Source: Variovorax ginsengisoli (GTDB lineage Bacteria > Pseudomonadota > Gammaproteobacteria > Burkholderiales > Burkholderiaceae_C). Taken from it: a stretch of 64,000 nucleotides of DNA. Below the pieces are notes generated by a model. It was given only the letters and a program-made list of their open reading frames with translations. It ran no database searches and was not told the DNA's origin. The DNA is taken from contig NZ_JAUSRO010000002.1 in assembly GCF_030811835.1 (NCBI RefSeq), positions 62,001 to 126,000 of the forward strand, in the 5' to 3' direction. The position numbers were made by a program, and so were the translations under genes. Positions 1 through 7,321 of this stretch are shown piece by piece; within the stretch, counting starts at the first letter, position 1; every line of letters begins with the position of its first letter.

Positions 1-1949
1 CGACCGCACGCCGCATGGCCATTCGCACCGTCGCGGTGTACTCGGATGCCGACGCCAACGCGAACCACGTGCGTGCCTGCGACGAGTCGGTGTACCTGGG
101 CGGCAGCGCGCCCAAGGACAGTTACCTGCGCTGGGAAAAGATCCTCGAGGCCGCCAAGGCCACGGGCGCCGAGGCGGTGCACCCCGGCTACGGCTTCCTG
201 AGCGAGAACGAGGAGTTCGCACAGGCTTGTGCCGACGCCGGCCTGGTCTTCATCGGCCCGCCGCCCTCGGCGATCAAGGCCATGGGCCTGAAGGCCGAAT
301 CGAAGCAACTGATGGAAAAGGCCGGCGTGCCGCTGGTACCCGGCTACCACGGCCATGACCAAGACCCGGCGCTGCTGCAGCGCGAGGCCGATCGCATTGG
401 CTACCCGGCGCTCATCAAGGCCAGCGCCGGTGGTGGCGGCAAGGGCATGCGCGTGGTCGAGAAGTCGGCCGACTTCGCTGCGGCACTCGCCTCGTGCCAG
501 CGCGAGGCGATCAACAGCTTCGGCGACGACGCGGTGCTGATCGAGAAATACGTCCAGCGCCCGCGCCACATCGAGATCCAGGTGTTCGGCGACACGCACG
601 GCGACTGCGTCTACCTGTTCGAGCGCGACTGCTCGGTGCAGCGGCGCCACCAGAAGGTGCTGGAGGAAGCGCCGGCGCCGGGCATGACCGAGGCGATGCG
701 CGCGGAGATGGGGGCGGCTGCGGTCGCCGCAGCCAAGGCGGTGAACTACGTCGGCGCCGGCACGGTGGAATTCATCGTCGAACAGCGCGACGGGGGTGCC
801 ATGAATTTCTTCTTCATGGAGATGAACACGCGCCTGCAGGTGGAGCACCCGGTGACGGAAGCCATCACTGGACTCGACCTGGTCGAGTGGCAACTGCGCG
901 TGGCCTCGGGCGAGCCGCTGCCGCTGAAACAGGGCGAACTGAAGATCCATGGCCACGCCATCGAGGCACGCATCTGCGCCGAGAACCCCGACAACAACTT
1001 CCTGCCGGCCACCGGCACGCTGCAGGTCTACCGAAAGCCGCAGGCCACCGCATTCGAAAGAAGCGCCGTGCGCATCGACGACGGCGTGCGCGAGGGCGGC
1101 GAGATTTCGCCCTTCTACGATTCGATGATCGCCAAGCTGATCGTCCACGGCGCCACGCGCGACGAGGCCCTGGCGCGGCTCGATGCGGCCCTGGCGCAGA
1201 CGCACATCGTCGGCGTGCAGACGAACGTGCAGTTCCTGCGCGGCGTGCTCGCCACCGAATCGTTTGCCAAGGCCAACCTCGACACCGCGCTGATCGAGCG
1301 CGAACGCGCGGTGCTGTTCGACCGCGAGCCGCTCGGCCTGCCGCTGGCGGCGGCCGCATCGATCGCGCGCACGCTGCTCGACGAGCGCGCGACGAACACA
1401 CAAGGCCCCTTCAGCCAGCGCGACGGTTGGCGTTCGCTCGGCACCACCGCGCGCATCTTCGCCTTCGAGTTCCGCGGCGAGACGCAGACCGCCACGCTGC
1501 GCTACCTGCACGACGGTGCGCTGACGCTCGACGTCGGCGGCGTGAGTGGTCCGCTTGTCATGGGGCGCCTGCCGGGCGGACAGATCGAGCTGGCCTTCAA
1601 CGGCGGGCGCCACAGGATCGACGTGTACGAGCGCCAGGGCGCTGCGCACGTGTTCGCCGACCAGGGGGCCACGCGCATCGCTGCCATCGACCGCCTCGCG
1701 CATGCGGGCGACAGCCAGGCCGAAGGCGGGCGCCTCACGGCACCGATGCCGGGGAAGGTCGTGTCCTTCGCCGTCAAGGCGGGCGACAAGGTCGCCAAGG
1801 GCCAGCCACTGGCCGTGATGGAGGCCATGAAGATGGAGCACACCATTGCCGCACCGGCCGACGGCACGGTGGACGAACTGATGTTCGCGCCCGGCGAGCA
1901 GGTGACCGAGGGGGCTGAACTGTTGAGAATGGTGGCCACCGCGGCGTGA
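1..1949 (+). CDS. liuD: Methylcrotonyl-CoA carboxylase biotin-containing alpha subunit, 5' end cut by window edge
   Basis: Biotin-dependent carboxylase subunit that carboxylates biotin with ATP and bicarbonate. The frame is open to the left edge: the codons before the first ATG at 15 read TARR, as expected just upstream of MAIRTVAVYSD in this family, so roughly the first 20 residues are missing. Visible parts are the ATP-grasp biotin carboxylase domain (glycine loop GGGGKGMR near visible residue 140; EMNTRLQVEHPVTE near 270) and a C-terminal biotinyl domain with EAMKMEH, whose lysine is near 606. Family members include acetyl-, propionyl- and methylcrotonyl-CoA carboxylases. I favour methylcrotonyl because HMG-CoA lyase lies 1.5 kb downstream, completing leucine degradation. 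The beta subunit would lie to the left, outside the window. Confidence 0.88.
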   Translation, partial: TARRMAIRTVAVYSDADANANHVRACDESVYLGGSAPKDSYLRWEKILEAAKATGAEAVHPGYGFLSENEEFAQACADAGLVFIGPPPSAIKAMGLKAESKQLMEKAGVPLVPGYHGHDQDPALLQREADRIGYPALIKASAGGGGKGMRVVEKSADFAAALASCQREAINSFGDDAVLIEKYVQRPRHIEIQVFGDTHGDCVYLFERDCSVQRRHQKVLEEAPAPGMTEAMRAEMGAAAVAAAKAVNYVGAGTVEFIVEQRDGGAMNFFFMEMNTRLQVEHPVTEAITGLDLVEWQLRVASGEPLPLKQGELKIHGHAIEARICAENPDNNFLPATGTLQVYRKPQATAFERSAVRIDDGVREGGEISPFYDSMIAKLIVHGATRDEALARLDAALAQTHIVGVQTNVQFLRGVLATESFAKANLDTALIERERAVLFDREPLGLPLAAAASIARTLLDERATNTQGPFSQRDGWRSLGTTARIFAFEFRGETQTATLRYLHDGALTLDVGGVSGPLVMGRLPGGQIELAFNGGRHRIDVYERQGAAHVFADQGATRIAAIDRLAHAGDSQAEGGRLTAPMPGKVVSFAVKAGDKVAKGQPLAVMEAMKMEHTIAAPADGTVDELMFAPGEQVTEGAELLRMVATAA

Positions 1950-2009
1950 CAGCGTTCTTTGCCAGGGACCCGATGACCTACGCCAACCCGTTAGTGCGAG
2001 CTGTTGTCT

Positions 2010-2330
2010 TCGTCGCTGTTGCCCGAGACGCCGCAGCAGCCGGGCAGCGCGCAGCTGGAGATGCGCGTTCTTCCTGCCGATGTCGACAAGCTGCCCGGCG
2101 GACTGTCGGGCGTGGCGACCGTGGTGTCGCACACGACGACCAGCGAGGACAAGACCGCCGAAGTGATCGACGTCGAGGCACGCATTCGCAATCGCACCGA
2201 GTTCCGCGACAGCCTGCGCGTGATGTTGGGCGATACGGTCACCAAGCCCACGATGGCCGATCTGATGGCCATCCAGCGCACGCTGTCGGACACGCAGGCC
2301 GAACTCGACGCCATCGCCACGCCGTGCCGC
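2010..2330 (+). pseudogene. Relic of a DUF4349 membrane-protein gene
   Basis: The gap between liuD and ghrA (1950-2360) is over 400 bases and contains no intact gene. One frame reads SAQLEMRVLPADVDKL, then a stretch with VATVVSHTTTSEDKTAEVIDVEARIRNRTEFRDSL and ending near DLMAIQRTLSDTQAELD (quoted here in parts: VATVVSHTTTSEDKTAEV; IDVEARIRNRTEFRDSL). This resembles the middle of DUF4349 proteins, which are lipoproteins with a coiled-coil-like central segment and a C-terminal membrane helix. Signal peptide, N-terminal half and membrane end are all absent, and the frame runs on without a stop into ghrA. I read it as a degraded remnant truncated at both ends. Family assignment is from memory of the motif pattern, without a search. 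Confidence 0.55.
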
Positions 2331-2347
2331 GCGCAGGGCGACCCGAC

Positions 2348-2369
2348 TAAGATTTGCGGTATGCAAATC
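2348..2369 (+). promoter_or_regulatory. Probable -10 element and inverted repeat around the ghrA start codon
   Basis: TAAGAT at 2348-2353 lies seven bases before the ghrA ATG at 2361, and no Shine-Dalgarno sequence is visible, so transcription may begin at or next to the start codon (leaderless mRNA). GATTTGC (2351-2357) and GCAAATC (2363-2369) form a perfect 7-bp inverted repeat with the start codon partly in its 5-base loop. No convincing -35 box is seen. Confidence 0.4.
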
Positions 2370-3299
2370 ACCGTCTGCCTCACCAACAATCGCCCTGAAC
2401 CCTGGATCGACGGCCTGCGCGCGGCCCTGCCTGGCGCGCAGATCGCCGCCTGGACGGCCGATGCCCCCGCCGCGGACCATGCGGTGGTCTGGGAGCCGCC
2501 ACAGGCCTTTCTCGACCAGCAGCCTCGCCTGCGCGGCATCTTTAACATCGGGGCGGGCGTCGATGCGCTGATGAAGCTCAAGCTGCCGCCCCACGCGCAC
2601 ATCGTGCGTCTCGACGATGCCGGCATGTCGGTGCAGATGGCCGAGTACGTGTGCCATGCGCTCATCCGCCATTTTCGCGAGTTCGACAGCTACGACGAGG
2701 GCGCGCGTGCGCACCGGTGGGCCTACCGCAAACCGCGTTCGCGCGCCGACTTTCCGGTGGGCGTGATGGGCCTGGGGGTGCTCGGCGAGCGCGTGGCCCG
2801 GGCGGTCGCCCACTTCGACTTTCCCGTCAATGGCTGGAGCCGCTCACCCAAGTCGATCGAGGGCGTGCGGGGCTTCGTGGGCGCGGAACAGTTCGATGCT
2901 TTCCTTGCCGCCAGCCGGGTGCTGGTCTGCCTGCTGCCGCTCACCCCGCAGACGCGCGGCGTCATGCGGCGCGAGACGCTGTGCCAGCTCAACGGCGGCC
3001 AGCCGGGCGGTTACGTCATCAACGTGGCGCGGGGTGCCCATCTGGTCGAAGCGGACCTGATCGCACTGCTCGACGAAGGCCAACTGGCCGGCGCGGCACT
3101 CGATGTGTTCGACAACGAGCCGTTGGCTCCCACGCATGCGTTCTGGTCGCATCCCAAGATCAGCGTGACGCCGCACGTGTCCGCGCGCACGCTGCGCGAC
3201 GAATCGATCGCGCAGATTGCGGCGAAGATCCGTGCGATCGAGGCCGGCACGGGGTTCGACCGCCTGCCGGGTGTGGTCGACGCGCAGCGCGGGTACTAG
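2361..3299 (+). CDS. ghrA: Glyoxylate/hydroxypyruvate reductase A family protein
   Basis: NAD(P)H-dependent D-2-hydroxyacid dehydrogenase of 312 residues, probably cytoplasmic, reducing glyoxylate, hydroxypyruvate or a related 2-oxoacid. The dinucleotide-binding loop GLGVLGE is near residues 136-142. The catalytic triad of the family is present: Arg224 in NVARGAH, Glu253 in DNEPL and His272 in TPHVSA. The ATG at 2361 is chosen because MQITVCLTNNRPEPW is a typical N-terminus and matches the usual length; the frame continues 119 codons upstream, but that part is the DUF4349 relic. Its place between two leucine-catabolism genes does not fix the substrate. Confidence 0.85.
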   Translation: MQITVCLTNNRPEPWIDGLRAALPGAQIAAWTADAPAADHAVVWEPPQAFLDQQPRLRGIFNIGAGVDALMKLKLPPHAHIVRLDDAGMSVQMAEYVCHALIRHFREFDSYDEGARAHRWAYRKPRSRADFPVGVMGLGVLGERVARAVAHFDFPVNGWSRSPKSIEGVRGFVGAEQFDAFLAASRVLVCLLPLTPQTRGVMRRETLCQLNGGQPGGYVINVARGAHLVEADLIALLDEGQLAGAALDVFDNEPLAPTHAFWSHPKISVTPHVSARTLRDESIAQIAAKIRAIEAGTGFDRLPGVVDAQRGY

Positions 3300-3463
3300 G
3301 CGGGTGCAGCGCAGGCGGGGGAGGCCCGCGGCCGACTGACTCCATTTGCAACCCCGCTGGCATGGATTGCGACTTCTCGGCTGTCCACGCACGGTGCAGG
3401 CCCATGCGGGCTGGAAGACAATGGGCAGGCTCCTTCCTCCCCTGAGAATCCAGAGGCAACGCC

Positions 3464-4387
3464 ATGCAACTTCCCTCCCGCGTCAAGCTCGTCGACGTCG
3501 GCCCGCGCGACGGTCTCCAGAATGAAAAGCAGCCGGTCCCCGCCGAGACCAAGATCGGCCTGGTGCATCGGCTGCAGGATGCCGGCCTGAGGGAGATCGA
3601 GGTCACCAGCTTCGTGAGCCCGAAGTGGGTGCCCCAGATGGCCGACAACGCGCATGTGATGCACGGCATCGTGCGCAAGCCGGGCGTGCGCTATTCGGTG
3701 CTCACCCCCAACATGAAAGGCCTGGAGGCGGCGCTGGCTGCGCCGCGCGAGGAGTGGCCCAATGAAATCGTCGTGTTCGGTGCAGCCAGCGAGGCCTTCA
3801 GCCAGCGCAACATCAACTGCTCGATCGCCGAGAGCATCGAGCGCTTTGCGCCGGTGGTGGCGACGGCGCGCGAGAACGGCATTGACGTGCGCGGTGCGAT
3901 GTCGTGCACGGTGGGCTGTCCGTACGAAGGCGAGGTTGCGCCGGCCAAGGTAGGTTACCTCGCGCAACTCATGAAGGGCATCGGCGTGCAGCGCATCGAT
4001 GTGGCGGACACCATCGGCGTGGGCACGCCGCGCAAGGTGCAGGCCGCGATGGAGGCCACGCTGGCACACTTCAGCGTCGACGATATCTCGGGCCATTTCC
4101 ACGACACCTACGGCCAGGCGCTGGTCAACACCCTGGCTGCCCTCGAGCTCGGTGTGTGGAACTTCCAGTCATCGTCCGCCGGCCTCGGCGGCTGCCCGTA
4201 CGCCAAGGGTGCGACCGGCAATGTCGCGACCGAGGACGTCGTCTACCTGCTGCACGGCATGGGCATCGAGACGGGCATCGACCTCGACCGGCTGATCGAC
4301 GCTGGCGTCTACATCAGCGAGGCGCTCGGGCGCAAGACGGGGTCGCGCGTGGCGACCGCGCTGCTCAACAAACGCCAGCCCGCCTGA
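3464..4387 (+). CDS. mvaB: Hydroxymethylglutaryl-CoA lyase
   Basis: Cleaves HMG-CoA to acetyl-CoA and acetoacetate, the last step of leucine degradation. The 307-residue protein is a DRE-TIM metallolyase: VDVGPRDGLQNE near the N-terminus carries the Arg-Asp pair for the divalent metal and substrate, GHFHDTYGQAL supplies the His-x-His metal ligands, and SSAGLGGCPYAKGATGN carries the catalytic Cys244 in the family signature. Length is normal. It shares the strand and pathway with the carboxylase at the left edge. The 164 bases before it show no other gene; ribosome binding is weak (purine stretch CAGAGG before the ATG). Confidence 0.93.
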   Translation: MQLPSRVKLVDVGPRDGLQNEKQPVPAETKIGLVHRLQDAGLREIEVTSFVSPKWVPQMADNAHVMHGIVRKPGVRYSVLTPNMKGLEAALAAPREEWPNEIVVFGAASEAFSQRNINCSIAESIERFAPVVATARENGIDVRGAMSCTVGCPYEGEVAPAKVGYLAQLMKGIGVQRIDVADTIGVGTPRKVQAAMEATLAHFSVDDISGHFHDTYGQALVNTLAALELGVWNFQSSSAGLGGCPYAKGATGNVATEDVVYLLHGMGIETGIDLDRLIDAGVYISEALGRKTGSRVATALLNKRQPA

Positions 4388-4389
4388 GC

Positions 4390-4408
4390 GGCCTGAGCCG
4401 CTCAGGCC
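4390..4408. terminator. Hairpin between convergent mvaB and fruA
   Basis: GGCCTGAG-CCG-CTCAGGCC is a perfect 8-bp inverted repeat in the 34-base gap between two convergent stop codons. There is no T tract on either side, so it is either a weak bidirectional terminator or an mRNA 3'-end stabiliser. Confidence 0.45.
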
Positions 4409-4421
4409 GAGTGACCCGCTC

Positions 4422-6248
4422 TCAGGCCGCGGCGGTAGGCAGACGCTTCTTGAACAGGCCGAGCGCCACGCTGGTGACCACCGAGCCGGCCACGATGGCG
4501 GCGGCGTACAGCACCACATGGTTCACGGCGTTCGGGATGGCCAGCACGAACACGCCGCCGTGCGGCGCCTGCAGGCCGATGTTCCAGGCCATCGACAGGC
4601 CGCCGGCGACGGCCGAGCCGATCACGCAGGCAGGAATCACGCGCAGCGGATCGCGCGCCACGAACGGAATCGCACCTTCGGTGATGAATGCCAGGCCCAG
4701 CACGGCCGCGGCCTTGGATGCCTCGCGTTCCTCTGCGGTGAAGCGGCTCTTGAACAGCCAGCAGGCCAGGGCGATGCCCAGCGGTGGCGTCATGCCTGCG
4801 GCCATCGCGGCGGCCATCGGGGTGGCCACGCCGCTGGCGATCAGGGTGGTGGAGAACACGTAGGCGGCCTTGTTCACCGGGCCACCCATGTCCACGGCCA
4901 TCATGCCGCCCAGTACCACGCCCAGCAACACGGCGCTGCCGGTCTGCAGGCCCTTGAGCCATTCGGTCAGTGCGGTCATCACCACGGCCATCGGGGTGCC
5001 GATGACCATCATCATGAGCACGCCGACGATGGCGGCGCCCAGCAGCGGCAGCAGCAGCACGGGCTTCAGGCCCTCCAGGCCGCGGGGCAGCTTGATCCAG
5101 CGGTTGAGCAGCTTCACGCTGTAGCCGGCGATGAAGCCCGCGGCGATGGCACCCAGGAACCCGGCGCCCACGGTGCCGGCCAGCATGCCGCCGATCATGC
5201 CCGGCGCGATGCCGGGCCGGTCGGCGATGGAGTAGGCAATGTAGCCGCCCAGCGCCGGCAGCATGAGCGCGAAGCCCGCCTTGGCACCGACCTGGAACAG
5301 CACCCAGCCCAGCGTGCCCTTGTGGGCGTCGTCGTACACGTAGATGCCGCCCAGCGCAAAGGCCAGCGCAATGAGCAGCCCGCCCGCCACCACGAACGGC
5401 AGCATGAAGGACACGCCCGTCATCAGGTGCTTGTAGATGCTGACCGATTCGCGTTGCGCGGGCGCCGATGCGGCTGCAGCGGCCCCGGTGCCTGCGGCAC
5501 CCGCAGCGCCCGGCGTGTCGGCACTGCCCGTGGCTGCGCCCCACACGGCAGCCTGCGCCTGGGCCTGCGCGAACACGGCCGCCGCATCGTGGATGGCGGC
5601 CTTGGTGCCGGTGGCGTACAGCCGCTTGCCGGCGAAGCGGTCGCGGTTGACCTGCGTGTCGGCGGCGATCACGACGAGGTCGGCACCGGCGATGTCCTGG
5701 GGCTGCAGCGTGTTCTGCGCGCCGACCGAACCCTGTGTTTCGACCTTGATCCGGTAGCCCAGCGCCTTGGCGCCTTGCTCCAGGGCCTCGGCCGCCATGA
5801 AGGTGTGGGCCACGCCGGTCGGGCAGGAGGTGATGGCGACGATGTTGAGCGCGGCGGCCGGTGCGGCAGCGGTTGCCGCAGCCGCACCGGCCGCGGTCAT
5901 TGGCGCCGCGGCAGGGAGGTTGTTCACGGCCACGCCGGCGTGGGCGAGCGCCTCGCGCAGCACCCGCGGGGCGTCGGCCAGCACGGCCGCCGGCGATGCC
6001 TCGTGCAGAGGTGCTTTGACCGTGCCCAGCAGTTCCTGGCGGTCGATGGGCATGTCGGCCACCACGATGATGGCGCTGGCGCGCGCGAGTTCGGTGTCGC
6101 TGAAGCCGCCCTGCGTGCCCAGGCTGCTGTGCACGCTGAGCGCGATGCGGTGGCCGAGGGTCGCGGCGGCAGCGCGCAGCGCCTCGGCCACCATGAAGCT
6201 GTGTGCCGGGCCAGCCTGGCTCGCGGCGATGGCGATGAGTTGGGCCAT
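4422..6248 (-). CDS. fruA: PTS fructose transporter subunit IIB'BC
   Basis: Membrane permease that imports fructose and phosphorylates it at C1. The 608 residues contain an N-terminal IIB'-like domain (about 1-105) that lacks the phospho-cysteine (AASQAGPAHS where an active domain has a Cys), an Ala/Pro linker, an active IIB domain with Cys142 in SCPTGVAHT, a second Ala-rich linker, and the multi-spanning IIC domain (about 270-600) with the GGPVNKAAY motif of the fructose class. Start chosen at MAQLIAIAASQ, 23 bases after the fruK stop; the frame stays open far upstream but that is a shadow of fruK. It is the last gene of fruBKA. Confidence 0.93.
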   Translation of the reverse strand: MAQLIAIAASQAGPAHSFMVAEALRAAAATLGHRIALSVHSSLGTQGGFSDTELARASAIIVVADMPIDRQELLGTVKAPLHEASPAAVLADAPRVLREALAHAGVAVNNLPAAAPMTAAGAAAATAAAPAAALNIVAITSCPTGVAHTFMAAEALEQGAKALGYRIKVETQGSVGAQNTLQPQDIAGADLVVIAADTQVNRDRFAGKRLYATGTKAAIHDAAAVFAQAQAQAAVWGAATGSADTPGAAGAAGTGAAAAASAPAQRESVSIYKHLMTGVSFMLPFVVAGGLLIALAFALGGIYVYDDAHKGTLGWVLFQVGAKAGFALMLPALGGYIAYSIADRPGIAPGMIGGMLAGTVGAGFLGAIAAGFIAGYSVKLLNRWIKLPRGLEGLKPVLLLPLLGAAIVGVLMMMVIGTPMAVVMTALTEWLKGLQTGSAVLLGVVLGGMMAVDMGGPVNKAAYVFSTTLIASGVATPMAAAMAAGMTPPLGIALACWLFKSRFTAEEREASKAAAVLGLAFITEGAIPFVARDPLRVIPACVIGSAVAGGLSMAWNIGLQAPHGGVFVLAIPNAVNHVVLYAAAIVAGSVVTSVALGLFKKRLPTAAA

Positions 6249-6271
6249 GAATGTCTCTCCTGAATCGGGGG

Positions 6272-7318
6272 TTACAACGGCACGGCGACGATGGCTGCCG
6301 CGAGGGCGTCCACCTCGCTGCGCGGTGGCAGGCCGGGGGCGATGCGCTGGATGCGCGCCGCCGCGCAGGCCATGCCGAAAGTGGCGGCGCCGGGCATGGC
6401 CAGGCCTTGGGCCAGGGCGGCCAGCGTGCCCGCCACCAGCGCATCGCCCGCGCCCACGGTCGTGGCCACGGGCACGGTGGGCGCAGCGGCTTGCCAGCAG
6501 TCGTCGCCTGTGGCGATCACGGCGCCTTCGCCGCCCAGTGACACGGCCAGCTGGCGCACGCCGTGGTCGCGGCACAGGGCCTGGGCCGCAGCGGCCACGT
6601 CGGCCAGCGCCGGCAGCGCGCGGCCTGCCAGCTCTTCCAGTTCGGCCCGGTTCGGCTTGACGAAGGCCACGGGCACCACCGTGCCGCGGGCCGGGTCGGC
6701 CAGGTGGCGCAACAGCTGCAGCAGCACGGCACCGCCGGTGTCGATGGCGATGTGCGCGCCGCATGCGGCCAGGGCGCGCGCGATGCGCTCCCACACTGCC
6801 GCATCGGCGCCGGGCGGCAGGCTGCCCGCCAGCTCGCACCAGTCGCCGGGCCGCACGCGCAGCGCCAGGGTGGCCAGCAGATCGGCCTCGGCTCGGCGCA
6901 GCGCTTCGGGCGTCAGCGTCAGGCCGGGCAGGTTGATGTCGGTCGTGTCGCCGCGCGTGGCGTCGGCGATCTTGATGTTGGTGCGCGTGGCGCCCGGCAG
7001 GCGCAGCATGCCGTCGTCGATGCCGCGTGTGGCGAAGGCCTCGCGGAACACGGCGTCGTTGTCGGCGCCCAGCCAGCCGCACGCGGTGACCGGCTGGCCC
7101 AGCGCGGCCAGCACGGCGGCCACGCCCACGCCCTTGCCGCCGGCTTCCACCTGCTGGCCCTGGGCGCGATGCACGTCGCCGGGGATGAGTGCGGCCACGC
7201 GCACCGTGTGGTCGATGGCCGGGTTGAGGGTGATGGTGAAGATGCGTGCGGCATCCGCGCCCGGCACGAGGGCGGGGCGGGTCATGGGGTCGGGAGCAGG
7301 GGTCATGGCGGCTGTCAT
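6272..7318 (-). CDS. fruK: 1-phosphofructokinase
   Basis: PfkB-family kinase converting fructose 1-phosphate, the product of FruA, to fructose 1,6-bisphosphate. The start region has ITLNPAIDHTV, followed by EAGGKGVGVA (sugar-binding glycines) and near the C-terminus TVGAGDALVAGTL with the catalytic base Asp of the PfkB signature. The 348-residue frame begins only 3 bases after the fruB stop; later in-frame ATGs at codons 5 and 12 are alternatives, and the first ~25 residues are unlike the compact N-terminus of homologues, so the true start may be slightly downstream. Translational coupling with fruB is likely. Confidence 0.92.
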   Translation of the reverse strand: MTAAMTPAPDPMTRPALVPGADAARIFTITLNPAIDHTVRVAALIPGDVHRAQGQQVEAGGKGVGVAAVLAALGQPVTACGWLGADNDAVFREAFATRGIDDGMLRLPGATRTNIKIADATRGDTTDINLPGLTLTPEALRRAEADLLATLALRVRPGDWCELAGSLPPGADAAVWERIARALAACGAHIAIDTGGAVLLQLLRHLADPARGTVVPVAFVKPNRAELEELAGRALPALADVAAAAQALCRDHGVRQLAVSLGGEGAVIATGDDCWQAAAPTVPVATTVGAGDALVAGTLAALAQGLAMPGAATFGMACAAARIQRIAPGLPPRSEVDALAAAIVAVPL

Positions 7319-7321
7319 GGT

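Noticed and set aside
4422..7082. 886-codon minus-strand frame joining fruA to sequence within fruK
   Set aside because: The part upstream of 6248 is an out-of-frame reading of fruK; fruA itself begins at MAQLIAIAASQ.
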